From the NCBI GenBank assembly GCA_943736015.1, contig OX031071.1, positions 12,062,119 through 12,126,118 on the forward strand: a DNA stretch of 64,000 nt. The letters run 5' to 3'. A model generated the notes under the pieces. It was given only the letters and a program-made list of their open reading frames with translations. It made no database searches and had not been told where the DNA came from. Within the stretch, counting starts at the first letter, position 1; each line of letters begins with the position of its first letter. A program made the position numbers and the translations under genes. Source of the DNA: Tridacna crocea. Lineage: Eukaryota; Mollusca; Bivalvia; Cardiida; Cardiidae. Positions 23,401-33,114 of this stretch are shown one piece after another.

Positions 23401-25182
23401 ACCATTTTTCTTCCCGAGGAAAATTTCATCGCAAAACAGACACTGCAGCCAATTAAATGTCATCAAAGCATCGCTGCAAAGGTGGGAAAGTACATGTAGC
23501 TAGACAATTCACAGTTTGACATGTGTTTGCAATAAACAACAATAGTATGTCACTTATATCGTTATGCCTCTTACGTTAATTGCTAATCATAAAAGTTTTC
23601 ATAATTTGGGTTAACCAGAGGCAGCCTAATATGGTCTAATGAAGGAGGAAAATAAATATCCTGTAACAGTTTGACAATGCAATTTAATTATTTCGGGGTC
23701 GTGCCTAACCTGTGATTGCCAAAAATATTAAAATATTGCTACGCCATTAAACCTTGCAGGTTGGTCTATTTTTTGACAGATTGGAATTCCATGGGTCAAT
23801 TTGTGCACTAAACAGTTAAAAACGTCGCTTTTCCCATTGTTTTTGTTGATGATTAACTTGTAACTCATTTTTGTCTGTGCCCTGGGATCACGATGGGGAT
23901 CATTATTTAGCGTTTTTGGTAAATTCTCAATATAATTTACCTGCCCTCGTGAGGTGAATAACGTAAATTTCACTCTGACAAGTACCTGCTCGATCCGTTC
24001 TCAAATTTTATTGGTTCGTCGATCTTCCATCGGTAAATCTCGGTTAGACTTAGATTACTGTACCTTGATTTCTATTTATAAACAAGGAACCAGATTGACT
24101 GTGAAATTAACTCTATGGCAAGTTTGGGTGTACATGTATGTGTTATGTATTTTGGATACAAGATAATCACACCCTTTATACCCTTACATCCGATTTTTTT
24201 TTTAATTCGGGTTTGAATAGTCTGTCAGGTGATCGGATTTTTTGGTCTTGAATCGGGAAAGCCCCTTTAAAATCGGGAGAGTTGGGAAGCATGCTTACGA
24301 CGTTATGTGTGAAGAAATGAAACTTCGCGAAATAAATGCTTGTAAACAAAGGGTATCAAACGGATTGGAAGATTTTTTCTGTTGAATAGACTTTCACTGT
24401 CCCAATTCTTTGGGACAAAAAAAAAACCGATCTTGCTTTGACATTCTAGTATAAAATGTAGAGTTGTAGACACTAGTTAAAATTGTCTGAGTAACCGAGT
24501 ACTCGATCGGAAGAATGACCGAGTACTCGAGTATTAAAATCGATACTCGTTGCCATCCCTAATAGAAATTTATTTCCAATAAGGTAGAAAACATTGTGGG
24601 AAAAGGAGAAAATGCTGCTTACCAGCATTTTCTCCTTTTCCCACGATGTTTTCTAAAGGCGTCTATCTCAGGGTGGTAAAAACCAGGGATTGTTTGGTAA
24701 AAGGTTAAAGGATAACATCCAGCCTATAGTAAAAACGCAGCTTTGAACTTTTTTTGAGAAAAAATATCTCCTCTTTTGGAGAGTATAGATCCAAGATCTG
24801 ACTGCAAGTTTGGTTCAGTCTGATCTTGATCTACGCTGTACACTTAAGGTTGGTGACTTGCGACTAGCAATCTAAGGGTCAGTCTATTAACTTTAGAATT
24901 GGACTGAAAAGGGAACACCATACAACAAGATCAGGTAACCATCAGAATATTTTTGACACAGTTATGCCCCTTTCTCATCAGAGAATTATCGCTGTAAAGC
25001 AACTGCAGTGGATCATTGGCATCTATATGTTTTTCTTTTCCCTCAATGTTTATACATCAGATTGTTTGGTAAAGATTGCAACATTTTCTTTCATTCTTTT
25101 TCTTCAGGAGGGAGAGATTGAAGGCCAGCCGAACAGAAAAGGACTTTTTCCAATCAGCTTTGTCAAACCTCTACCGGACTGA
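14178..25182 (+). CDS. ASAP1: ASAP-type ArfGAP, 3'-terminal six exons (proline-rich region and SH3 domain)
   Basis: Coding exons are 14178-14489, 16747-16774, 19464-19516, 20261-20325, 22863-22988 and 25108-25182; all introns are GT-AG and the phases join without a break (about 219 residues visible). Order: Ser/Asn-rich linker, PxxP-rich stretches (PPLPPRGLKKPP, PPRPLP, PPKP, PPRPRAISIG, PPPIPAPRK), then an SH3 domain with AMYDCDADNEDELTF, EEEWW and GLFPISFV, ending six residues after SFV. Established knowledge: ASAP proteins are Arf GTPase-activating proteins with BAR-PH-ArfGAP-ANK-Pro-rich-SH3 layout, acting at membranes and focal adhesions; the SH3 (ALYDC..DELTF..FPVSFV) closes the protein. 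The N-terminal catalytic part is not in this window, so the gene is partial. Vertebrates have ASAP1 and ASAP2; a mollusc probably has one co-orthologue, so the symbol is approximate. Another SH3 adaptor is possible but less likely given the linker and the position of the domain. Confidence 0.82.
14581..15554 (+). mobile_element. Helentron/HINE-like element, 3'-truncated
   Basis: 5' end TAGCTCACCTGAGCAC folds with GTGCTCAGGGTGAGC; then CCGTCCGTCCGTCC and an array of about 165-bp units (CCCAAACCGTAAGGGCTAGA, CATCATCTAGTGACCCTCTA) with about four copies. The 3' terminal hairpin is missing; the sequence stops at a G-run (15555-15566). Confidence 0.7.
15677..15921 (-). mobile_element. Palindromic MITE, full length
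   Basis: Core near 15835 intact; ends in AAAGGGTTAAATT. Confidence 0.75.
16113..16434 (+). mobile_element. Palindromic MITE with duplicated right arm
   Basis: Core near 16204; the segment ACCAGCATTTACTTTTTTTC to TACCTTTAATTTG is repeated once, lengthening the element. Confidence 0.7.
16431..16659 (+). mobile_element. Palindromic MITE, full length
   Basis: Shares its left TTAA (16431-16434) with the neighbouring copy's right end. Confidence 0.8.
16747..16774 (+). CDS. ASAP1: ASAP-like micro-exon (NNLPPKPVL)
   Basis: A 28-nt exon with acceptor tttgcag and strong donor gtaagt; enters at phase 1 and leaves at phase 2. It encodes NNLPPKPVL, a short proline motif. The phase fit to both neighbours is the main support. 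Confidence 0.7.
17079..19421 (+). mobile_element. Helentron/HINE-like element with 145-bp minisatellite
   Basis: 5' end TAGCTCACCTGAGCACGAAG forms a hairpin with GTGCTCATGGTGAGC; the 3' end has CTCAGGTGAGCG (inverted copy of the 5' subterminal repeat), then hairpin AGGGCCATCATGGCCCT and CTTGTTTTT. The interior is about 14 units of exactly or nearly 145 bp (GTTGGTCAGGATGTTTGTCT, GGTCAAAAACTAGGTCAC). Units from 17222 to about 18600 are almost identical, later ones decay. No protein: the 71-codon open frames are a by-product of the array. Structure matches nonautonomous Helentrons (established: subterminal inverted repeats, tandem repeats, 3' stem-loop). Confidence 0.78.
19464..19516 (+). CDS. 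ASAP1: ASAP-like exon (PAIPPRPRAISIGE)
   Basis: A 53-nt exon, acceptor ttttccag, donor gtaggt, phase 2 in and phase 1 out. It encodes QDKPAIPPRPRAISIGE, a class of PxxPR motif expected in the proline-rich region. It begins about 40 bp after the end of a Helentron-like element. Confidence 0.75.
19735..19912. mobile_element. Foldback MITE, 'AGCTCCAGATAGAGGGAGTG' family (copy 1)
   Basis: Terminal inverted repeats AGCTCCAGATAGAGGGAGTG and CACTCCCACTTATCTGGAACT, and an inner inverted repeat AAACCCTATGTTATGGGTAC / GTACCCACAACATAGGGTTT. Confidence 0.75.
20261..20325 (+). CDS. ASAP1: ASAP-like exon (DVPPPIPAPRK)
   Basis: A 65-nt exon, acceptor gttatttcag, donor gtatgg, phase 1 in and 0 out. It encodes SKQGADVPDLDVPPPIPAPRK, the last proline motif before the SH3 domain. 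Confidence 0.75.
20370..20598 (-). mobile_element. Palindromic MITE, full length
   Basis: TTAA both ends, CCTTTCCCAAACGAC end type; core near 20513. It starts 45 bp after the donor of the ASAP-like exon ending 20325. Confidence 0.8.
20643..21053 (-). mobile_element. Two core-deleted MITE derivatives
   Basis: 20643-20798 has lost one core arm; 20838-21053 has AAAGGAGAAAATGCTGGTC in tandem instead of an inverted repeat. Confidence 0.6.
21084..21313 (+). mobile_element. Palindromic MITE, full length
   Basis: TTAA both ends; core near 21174 perfect. Confidence 0.8.
21483..21711 (-). mobile_element. Palindromic MITE, full length
   Basis: TTAA both ends; core near 21625 has CTGTTTACCAG. Confidence 0.8.
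21901..22127 (+). mobile_element. Palindromic MITE, diverged
   Basis: TTAA both ends; core arms degraded (AAAGTTGGTAACAAGC). Confidence 0.72.
22128..22862. other. Repeat-free intronic block before the SH3 exon
   Basis: No MITE, SINE or array is recognisable in about 730 bp. It is more mixed in base content and contains CCAAT-type motifs (about 22370 and reverse at 22765). An ATG at about 22292 opens a 48-codon frame (starts MATQTPVKERPISIVS) ending at TAA; no family is recognised. It may be an alternative promoter or first exon, or an intronic enhancer; unproven. Confidence 0.25.
22863..22988 (+). CDS. ASAP1: ASAP-like exon: first two thirds of the SH3 domain
   Basis: A 126-nt, 42-codon exon, acceptor catatttcag, donor gtaagt, phase 0 both sides. 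It encodes FRRCEAMYDCDADNEDELTF, then REGEVIILIREEEEEWW. The AMYDC motif, acidic RT loop (DADNEDE) and paired WW at the ligand-groove tryptophan position identify an SH3 domain. Confidence 0.88.
23203..24708 (-). mobile_element. Palindromic MITE split by a hAT-like element
   Basis: The left flank (to 23295) and right part (from 24562, core near 24620) join into an ordinary copy when the insertion and one 8-bp duplicate are removed. Confidence 0.8.
23296..24561. mobile_element. Nonautonomous hAT-like element, 1266 bp
   Basis: Terminal inverted repeats TAGGGATGGCAACAAGTA and TACTCGTTGCCATCCCTA, flanked by the 8-bp target duplication ATAGAAAT (23288-23295 and 24562-24569). The ends also contain GTACTCGATTGAACG / GAGTACTCGATCGG inverted segments. 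No transposase frame; 8-bp duplication and TAGGG termini are typical of hAT. Confidence 0.85.
25108..25182 (+). CDS. ASAP1: ASAP-like terminal exon: end of SH3 domain and stop codon
   Basis: Acceptor tttttcttcag after a long pyrimidine tract; 24 codons then TGA at 25180-25182. It encodes EGEIEGQPNRKGLFPISFV followed by KPLPD. The GLFPISFV strand with its groove proline completes the SH3, and the stop lies almost directly after the domain, as in ASAP proteins. The 3' UTR should follow; an AATAAA at about 25562 is one possible polyadenylation signal, but nothing in the sequence decides it. Confidence 0.86.
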   Translation, partial: EGEIEGQPNRKGLFPISFVKPLPD

Positions 25183-25248
25183 GACTCACTGCATTTTATA
25201 GTCTTTTGTAAGCCAGTTCCGGTCTTTGGGATGACATAAATCATGTAT

Positions 25249-25453
25249 TTAACCCGCTACCACACTGTCCCAAGTTTAAGCAATCTTGAAGAAGAAAGCT
25301 TTTGTAAACATTTAGGAAAAGGAGAAAAATGCTGGTTACCATTCACTCAGTGTTATTGAATCTTTCAAGGAAAAATTCTATCATACAAACCAACATAATT
25401 GTATGTCTGTATTGTGGATTAGTTGAGAATTTTGTTGTTTGTTAGAGAGTTAA
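25249..25453 (+). mobile_element. Palindromic MITE lacking right core arm
   Basis: TTAA both ends, but the second half of the palindrome is deleted after GCTGGTTACC. Probably within or near the ASAP-like 3' UTR (66 bp after the stop). Confidence 0.65.
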
Positions 25454-25612
25454 TAAGCACCTATCAAAGCAGGAGGTATATTTAGCAACCATGTTGAAGA
25501 TTTTTGTAAGTCTCTGTTGCAGTACTGTCTAGCTGATTGGCTGAGATATATTGTCTTAGCCAATAAAATAGTATTTCAGCTATTTAGTGGCTTTTGTTCC
25601 AATTGACCTTTC

Positions 25613-25701
25613 TGCCGATTTTAACTGAGGGGTCTTCCAACGCCTTATCGGCCAATGAAAATGCAGCATTGAGCATCATGTAAACAAAGAAGTCTGACAC
25701 A
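25613..25701. repeat. Dispersed ~93-bp repeat (copy 2)
   Basis: Same order of shared blocks as 12159-12251 (CTTATCGGCC, AATGCAGCATTG, ATCATGTAAACAAA). Confidence 0.6.
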
Positions 25702-25871
25702 TTTTATCAATATTGTCTCCTTTTCCCACTATGTTTTCTAAAGCCCCTCTCTTTCAGGGTCCTTAAAACTCTGCACTGTTTGTCAAAGGCTGAACAAAAA
25801 TTACTACTCTTTTTAAGGTAGAGAACTAGCTCTGCCATCTTATTGTCATAAGATTATAATTTGAGGGGTTA

Positions 25872-25931
25872 GTGCAAGACAATTGTAAGTGCATATACAT
25901 CGTATATGCACTTACAATAGTCTTGCACTAA
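25872..25931. repeat. Perfect short foldback
   Basis: Arms AGTGCAAGACAATTGTAAGT and ACTTACAATAGTCTTGCACT with TGCATATACATCGTATATGCA at the centre; stem about 28 bp. Confidence 0.7.
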
Positions 25932-26284
25932 TCCCTATGATAAATCATTATGAGTGATGCTGTTGGAAAAAGGGGTTTAATGCGTCTCCATGAAATGTTT
26001 CACCAAGCAAATCAGAAGACATGCTAATTACCAGCATTTTCTCCTTTTGACACAATGTTTTCAAAAGCCTTATCCCTTGGAGTCCAAATGATGCTGATCT
26101 TTTGGTCAAGGGTTAACCCATAAGCTGCCTCTCAAGACTACAATTGCATTTGTGCATTTTGTATTATTCTCTTATTTTTGCATTGGAGCAATAATCTAGT
26201 TTTCATATAGTGGAAATAGTAGAAGGTATGGTAGGTAGATGCTTAGAAAGGAATCTAATCAGCTATTAATAAATAAGAGTTAAC

Positions 26285-26785
26285 TTTGGGCATATTCCTT
26301 TCGCTACTTCGAACACTCCGAACATGTTCTAGGTCAACGGAGTATTGCGGAACACAGTGTGATGTTCCACAGAACATGTTCTGACTGTTCTAATCCAGTC
26401 GAGGTGTAGCGCACCTTGCTGAACAGTTGCTAGGTGATACAAGATGGCTGAAAGACGGACAATTCTTCATGGCAAAATTTGCAAAATTTTGTCCTTTTTT
26501 GCAATATGAATGCCATAAATAGGGGCATAGTTGAATCGTCTAGAGCTACTCTCTGTAGCTAATCATATCCTCAACTAACACAGCTATGATAGTAGCTCAT
26601 GCAACAGCCATCATGCCAATGTACTTTCATCTCGATATGATTTAGAATAATGTTCCAAGCATGCTTCATTCAGAACATACTTCCGGAACATTGTATTGTG
26701 TTCTGAAATATTCCTTTCGCACATTCCAGAACAGCATTCCAGAACACAGAACATTGTGCCAGAACAGGTGAAAGGAATACACCCC
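26285..26785. mobile_element. Inverted-repeat element rich in GAACA/TGTTC motifs
   Basis: Ends GGGCATATTCCTTTCG and GTGAAAGGAATACACCCC are inverted; the interior repeats GAACATGTTC-like words, and CCGGAACATT and CCAGAACA motifs. Target duplication not clear, so the superfamily is undetermined. Confidence 0.55.
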
Positions 26786-26877
26786 TTATTGACTTGTGCA
26801 ATTAAAACCGTATTTAGTACAGGTGATGATGCACTGTACTCTGTAGGGGAGCAGTTTTCACACATATTTTCAGTTTG

Positions 26878-27072
26878 TTGCTCTACTGGCTGAAAGCCAG
26901 CAGAGCTTGTGTCATGGCGTGGTTTCCATTGTCCGTCTGTCTGTTTGTCTGTCCTCAAGTCTTTTTCTTGTTTACGCATTTGTTTTTTGCATCATGAAGT
27001 CATAATGTATGCTTGCATAAAAGCAAAATCACTGCCAGTAGAGCTATTTAAGGCCCTTCAGGGCCTCTTGTA
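26878..27072 (+). mobile_element. Short Helentron/HINE-like element
   Basis: 5' CTCTACTGGCTGAAAGCCAGCA hairpin region and 3' GCCAGTAGAGC followed by AAGGCCCTTCAGGGCCT hairpin and CTTGTA; a deletion form of the element at 53368-54438. Confidence 0.7.
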
Positions 27073-27122
27073 TTTTATTTATTCCTCAGGGCAGTAGAAA
27101 AAGGAGATTTCTTGCTATAAGC

Positions 27123-27350
27123 TTAACCCTTCCCCCCACAGCAAAATTTCAGATTGGTCCACCTTGATATAATTCTTAGAGGACAATTCTTTGTTTTGAA
27201 ATGACAATACTTTTTCTTGAATAGGTAAAAAACATTGTGGGAAAAAGGAGAAAATGCTGATTATCAGCATTTTCTCCTTTTCCCACAATGTTTTCAAAAG
27301 GTCATTTTCTCGGGGTCGTTAAAAGTAGGACTTGTGTGGTGAAGGGTTAA
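27123..27350 (-). mobile_element. Palindromic MITE, full length
   Basis: TTAA both ends; core GCTGATTATCAGC: both arms carry the G/C to A/T change. Confidence 0.8.
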
Positions 27351-27766
27351 TTTTTCTTGTTATATTACTTTTTTGGGTATGAATCATTTGCAATATTATT
27401 TCGAATATTTTCAAACTATTTAAAGCCTTCAAGTAGTCTTGGATAGTAATTGGGGGTAGGATCGTTTTTAGTTCACTAACATTCTTATATACTGTCAAAT
27501 ACATGTATAAACATTTCCATTCTATTGTTTGATAATCTATTCAATACTGTTTCAGCTATACTAGGGCAGCCATTGCATCTGTCCTTGCTTTCATGGAGTT
27601 CTTTTTTTAATTCCTCACCAACTGATAAAATTTTAGACTCGTACAAATCCGAAGCTGATACAGTTGATAAATCAAATATGATTCATTTGATGAAATTTGT
27701 GTCTAAATGGGTAGAAAATATTTTGGGTAAAGGAGAAAATTCTGTTAACCATCATTTTCTCATTTT

Positions 27767-28562
27767 TAGCTCCACTGGCAAAAGGCCAGCGGGCATAATA
27801 TGCCATGGCCTGGTGTCTGTCATGCGTCTGTTTCAGAGTGTCTGTCCAACAACCGTCAGTGCTTTAACTTTTATTTCAAACATCTTCTCTGAAACTACCC
27901 ATCCAAATTTGTTGAAACTTCACTGAAATTATCCTGCCATGGTCATCTTCAGAATTTCTTGAAAGAATTTGATTCCTTCAAAATCTCTGGTTGCAATGGC
28001 AACAAACTGAAAAAAACAAAACATTTTTAAAAATCATCTTTTCTGAAATCACACAGCCCATAGCTACTGAATTTGGCATGTAGCTTTATCTCATGGACCT
28101 CTTACAAGTTTCTTCTTATTATAGGCCCGGGGTCAAAATTGGCTCCATCCCAGGGATCACAAGTTTAACATAGGCTTCCATAGTCTTTCTAAATTTAAAT
28201 ATTAATCAAGGGAAATAACTATTGTTATAAAGAATACAGTTTGTTACAATTTATCTCCCTTGATTTTTAACCTGCAATGATTCATGATTGGTGCTAGATA
28301 TATGTTTTTTGATAGAAAATATTCTGTTTTCAGGGAAAGTAATTCATTTTGATGGATATAGAAATGCTTACATGGGTTGAGTATTTAATTCAAAAGTCAG
28401 GTTTCTATCATTCAAGTTTTTTTCCCCAAGAACTGTACCTTTATTGCCTGACAGTGTTCATTGTTTTTGAAAACCCTCTTTTTCTGGGCCCTTAACACTT
28501 CAATTTGTGTGGTAAAGGGCTAAAAAGCCAGTGGAGCGAAACAAGACCATCATGGCCCTCTG
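27767..28562 (+). mobile_element. Helentron/HINE-like element inserted in a MITE core
   Basis: Begins TAGCTCCACTGGC after the MITE's TTCTCATTTT and ends with GCCAGTGGAGCG ... ACCATCATGGCCCTC; MITE sequence (about 27608-27766) resumes at 28563 with CATTATGTTTTCAAAAGGC. A second MITE fragment sits inside at 28465-28525. Confidence 0.65.
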
Positions 28563-28600
28563 TTCCATTATGTTTTCAAAAGGCTTCTTCCCCAGGGTTA

Positions 28601-28830
28601 TTAACCCTTTACTCCATAGATACTCATTTCTATGCATTGCTTGTAGGAGCCTTTGAAAAACATTGTGGCAATAGGTGAAATTGCTCGTCACGAGCAATTT
28701 CACCTTTTTGTCACAATGTTTTCTATGCTATCAAAACATGTTATATACACATAAGAAACGGCTTCATCCTTGCTGTTATTTAGGGTTAATTAGAGATACA
28801 ATAGAAATGCTTTATGGGGTAAAGGTTTAA
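28601..28830 (+). mobile_element. Palindromic MITE, subfamily B
   Basis: Core TTGCTCGTCACGAGCAA; flanks as in the 4184 copy. Confidence 0.8.
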
Positions 28831-28905
28831 TACACAGGATTGTATGGTAGAGGGTGAATCAGTACTCTGTACAATGTTCTATCCAAGCCCATGTCTCCTT
28901 TATCA

Positions 28906-29136
28906 TATAACCCATTACCACACAATCCCTACTTTTGACGCCCCTGAGAAAGAAGCCTTTTGAAAACACTGTGGGAAAAGGAGAAAATGCTGGTAACCAG
29001 CATTTTCTCCTTTTCCCACAGTGTTTTCTACCCTTCCCAGAACAAATTTCAATTTTGCAGTCACCTTTATTTTGTCATCTGCAAATGCTTTCAATTTGGA
29101 TCGGTCTAAATTTTTCTTGTGTGATAATGAGATAAA
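28906..29136 (+). mobile_element. Palindromic MITE with compensated stem base
   Basis: Stem base is CACTGTGGG / CCCACAGTG, both arms changed from CATTGTGGG / CCCACAATG. Confidence 0.8.
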
Positions 29137-29369
29137 CTAATCAATATAAATGTGCTAATCTTTTTCCATGTGCAAGCCTTGTTATATATACTTTTGTTAT
29201 ATTTACTATTGTATTTTATACTAAACTGTGCACATACCAAATGTCATTTACATAAATAGTACCATAAATACACATACCGGTAGTACACATATTGTGTCCC
29301 TATATGCTTTTAAAATTATTATGACATGGTTACTAAAACCTTTCTGATATATTAATGTATGAGTACATT

Positions 29370-29572
29370 TGAGCTCTAGATAGAGGGAGTGATTTTGATT
29401 TCAAAAAATTGGAAATATTAGAAATTCTCCACTAAACCCTATGTTGTGAGTACTTATAAGAATCATCTGATTGAGACGATTCTGATGAGGACCCGCATAA
29501 TAGGGTTTAAAAGAGAAATAATGACTTTAGAATGCTCTCACTCCCTCTTATCTAGAGCTCAGGTACATGTTA
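29370..29572. mobile_element. Foldback MITE, 'AGCTCCAGATAGAGGGAGTG' family (copy 2)
   Basis: TGAGCTCTAGATAGAGGGAG and CTCCCTCTTATCTAGAGCTC arms; flanked by similar GTACAT sequences that may be the target duplication. Confidence 0.75.
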
Positions 29573-29727
29573 TTGCCTTTGTGTACAGTTCCATATAATT
29601 TCTTAATGTGTACCATTACCATAAATTAGGGCATATGTTTGTATTTTTTAGTGCTGCTGTTTTTGAAGAGAACATCACTATTGTCATAGCTCTGTTGTTG
29701 TCTGTAGTGTCTTCTTTGTGCACTGAC

Positions 29728-30063
29728 TTAACCCACAACCAAACAAAACTAGCTTAGACTGGTCCAAATTCAAAGCATTTGCAGATGACAAAATAAAAGT
29801 GACTGAAAATTTGAAATTTGTTTTGTGAAGGGTAGAAACCCATTACCACACAATCCCTACTTTTGACGCCCCTGAGAAAGAAGCATATAGAAAACATTGT
29901 GGGAAAAGTAGAAAATGCTGGTAATCAGCATTTTCTCCTTTTCCCACAATGTTTTCTACCCTTCACAAAACAAATCTCAAATTTTCAGTTACTCTTGTTT
30001 TGTCGTCTGCAAATGCTTTGGATTTAGACAAGCCAAAAATATTGTCGTTTGGTAATGAGTTAA
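29728..30063. mobile_element. Composite of two MITE copies
   Basis: A left minus-orientation arm (to about 29835) is fused at GGTAGAAAC to a complete plus-orientation core and right half (core near 29923). Confidence 0.7.
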
Positions 30064-30150
30064 CTGAAATTTTTGCTAAAAGCACCTTGAGCCTGGTGTT
30101 AACATCTGCGTGTGATGCCCTTGTTTTCTGATGTATAGTTTTGGACTAGT

Positions 30151-30380
30151 TTAACTCTTTACCACATTAGAAAATTTTAGACTCGACCAAATTGAAAGCA
30201 TTAGCAGACGACAAAATAAACGTGACTCAAAAAATTGAAATGTGTGCTGGAAAGGGGAGAAAACACTGTGGGAAAAGGAGAAAATGCTGGTTTCCAGCAT
30301 TTTCTCCTTTTCCCATAGTGTTTTCTAAAGGCTTCTTTCTTAGGGGCGTCAAAAGTAGGGACTGTGTGGTAATGGGTTAA
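30151..30380 (-). mobile_element. Palindromic MITE, full length
   Basis: Core GCTGGTTTCCAGC; shares its right TTAA with a partial copy at 30377-30469. Confidence 0.78.
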
Positions 30381-30498
30381 CTCTATACCACACATTCAGA
30401 CTTTTAACCATCCTGAAGGAGAAGGCCTTTAAAAACATTGTGGGGAGTGGAGAAAATTTGGGTTACCAGATGACAAATAAGATAAGACATTATACAAA

Positions 30499-30728
30499 TT
30501 AACCCATTACCACACAATCCCCACTTTTGACGCCTCTGAGAAAGAAGCCTTATGAAAACATTGTGGGAAAAGGAGAAAATGCTGGAAACCAGCATTTTCT
30601 CCTTTTCCCCACAATGTTTTCTACCCTTCACAAAACAAATTTCAAATTTTCAGTCACTTTTATTATGTCGTCTGCAAATGCTTTCAATTTGGACAAGCCT
30701 AAAATATTGTCGTTTGGTAATGAGTTAA
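30499..30728 (+). mobile_element. Palindromic MITE, full length
   Basis: TTAA both ends; core GCTGGAAACCAGC. Confidence 0.8.
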
Positions 30729-30841
30729 GAAATAATTTAGGAAATGTAGAAAATGCTTGTTACCATTATAAATTTAGCTTTGTCACAGTGTATTGAAGTC
30801 TTGTTGTAGGGTGGTTACAACGCGGGGTTGTTAGGTTAAGA

Positions 30842-31060
30842 CTTAATTCTTTATCAGACGACAAATTTTCGGACTATATAATCTAGTTAATAATCTAGTT
30901 AATAATCTAGTTAATAATGATGATTTCTGACTTTGATAGGGTAGAAAATATTGTGGGAACAGGAGAAAATGCTGGTTACAAGCATTTTCTCCTTTTCCCA
31001 CAATGTTTTCCATAGGCTTCTGTGTCAGGGTCATTAAAAGTCGAGATTTTGTGGTAAAAA
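30842..31060 (-). mobile_element. Palindromic MITE with 13-bp tandem repeat
   Basis: Three copies of ATCTAGTTAATA replace part of the left arm (about 30880-30917). Confidence 0.65.
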
Positions 31061-31352
31061 CAACGGCTAGTATACAGATTATTAAGATTTAAATTGTTTT
31101 GTATAAAGACTTTTATATGTTTTCAGTGCTTTTTAACCCTTTACCATACAGTCACAAGATTTTTTAAAAACCCTGAGAGAAAGAGGAAGTATTTGAAAAC
31201 ATTCTGGGAAAAAGAGAAAATGCTTGTAACTAGCGTTTTCTCATATTCCTTTAATGTTTTCTACCCTCTCAAATATAGAAATCATCATCAGGGCATCTTC
31301 TTTTTTGTCATCTGCAAAAGCTTTCATTCTTTTTGAGGCCTGGTAAATATTA

Positions 31353-31695
31353 ATCATGTACCATACAATGCCGAATTTTGATGCTCCTGGAAAAGAAGCT
31401 TTTTGAAAACATTGTGGGAAAAGAAGAAAAATGCTGGTAACCAGCATTTTCTCCTTTTCCCACAATGTTTTCTTCTCTTTCTCACACCATGCTGACTTTT
31501 GCCCCTGGAAAAGAAGCCTTTTGAAAACACTGTGGGAAAATAAGGAAAATCTGGTAACCAGCATTTTCTCCTTTTCCTTCAATGTTTTCTTCTCTTTCAG
31601 AGAAAAATTACTCTATTTGAGCCATGCTGAAATTGTCGTCTGCAAATGCTTTCAATTTGGACCAGTCTGAAATTTTGTCGGCCAGTAAAGGGTTA
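31353..31695 (+). mobile_element. Palindromic MITE with duplicated core
   Basis: Two successive cores (near 31440 and 31553) lie between one left and one right end; a further diverged copy is at 31133-31352. Confidence 0.72.
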
Positions 31696-31782
31696 AAGGC
31701 ATGTTTGTTCATGTATTTTGTTTCAGTCTAGCTCTGTGCATTTAACAAAATATTGATGCATTTAATGAAGTCATAGTTTTCC

Positions 31783-32020
31783 CCTATTTACCACACCCAT
31801 TACCACAAAGAAAAATTTTAGACCTATAGAAATTGAAAGCATTTGCAGACGACAATTTCAAAGTGGCTCAAATGGTGCAATTTTATTTTCATAGGGTAGA
31901 AAACTTTGTGAGAAAAGGAGAAAACGCTGGTTTCCAGCATTTTCTCCTTTTCCCACAATGTTTTCTAAAGGTTTCTTTCTCAGGGGCATCAAAAGTAGGG
32001 ATTGTGTGGTAATGGGTTAA
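31783..32020 (-). mobile_element. Palindromic MITE, full length
   Basis: Core near 31932 with GCTGGTTTCCAGC; ends AATGGGTTAA. Confidence 0.75.
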
Positions 32021-32227
32021 TAACCATAAGACTAATGAGTCATCTACAAGTTGTTGTTTAGGGAAGCCTTGTTACAGTATCGAACACTGGAATTATTTGC
32101 ATAATTATTTGAACGGTGTATCTTGCTGCATGGAACAATCTTATTTCTGATGTACACTTAATGCTTCAGATCTGTAATATCTGCAACTTCTAAGCAGCAT
32201 AAGAATATTCATTTCAATTATACATCG

Positions 32228-32420
32228 ATAGTGTCCGTGGTCGTGAGGTAGAGCGTCGGCCTCCTAACCTAAGGGTCCTGAGTTCGATACCCGGGAGCGG
32301 GTGTCAACTTTGGGATTTTTCATTCGCCCACACATTCGGCGCGGGTACTGGTGTAGTTCCCAGGAAGCAGAATCGAGAGAGATTAGTATAAGTTGTAAGA
32401 ACTTGTTTCTCAATTAATGT
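32228..32420 (+). mobile_element. tRNA-derived SINE (second family)
   Basis: A-box-like GTCGTGAGGTAGAGCGTCGG and B-box GAGTTCGATACCCGG head, then a body with TTCGCCCACACATTCGGC and an AT-rich tail (AAAATAAATATCTT). The tRNA-like part does not fold into an intact tRNA with matching ends, so a functional tRNA is unlikely. Confidence 0.68.
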
Positions 32421-32532
32421 AAAATAAATATCTTTAAACTAAGATAGAAATGTCCAAATTTATTTAAGAAATTGTTAAGATAAAGGTAACGCTTTCAGTT
32501 TTAATTACATGTATTTTAAACTCTGCTGTTTT

Positions 32533-33010
32533 TTAACCTTTTGCCAGATGACTAAGTTTTAGCCCTGTCTTAAATCTTTTCCAGACGACAAAATTTTAGC
32601 TCAGTTCAAATTGAGAGCATTTGCAGATGACAATTTCACTGTGGCTCAAATGATGCAATTATTTGTTTATAGGGTAGAAAATATTGTGGGAAAAGGAGAA
32701 AATGCTGGTTACCAGCATTTTCTCCTTTTCCCTTAATGTTTTCAAAAGGCTTCTTTCTCAGGGTCTTTAAAAGTTGTCATTGTGTGGTAAAGAGTTAATC
32801 AAAAGCATTTGCAGACAACAATTTCAATGTGGCTCAAATTGTGTAATTTTTCTTTGATAGGAGAGAAAACCTGGTGGGAAAGGGAGAAAATGCTGGTTAC
32901 CAGTATTTTCTCTTTTTTAGAAAACATTGTGGGAAAAGGAGAAAATTCTGTTTTCAAAAGGTTTCTTTCTCAGGGTCCTTAATATTTGGGATTGTGTGGT
33001 AAAGAGTTAA
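32533..33010 (-). mobile_element. Palindromic MITE followed by a partial duplicate
   Basis: The full copy ends at TTAA 32795-32798; a second copy lacking its left end continues to 33010. Confidence 0.72.
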
Positions 33011-33114
33011 GAGGATGTTGACTTGTTTATAGTCTATTTATCACTTGCCTGAAATCACAAAATCTTCTGTGGCTCTATTCACATACCTTTCAGAATTGCA
33101 TTCCATTTCTGTTT

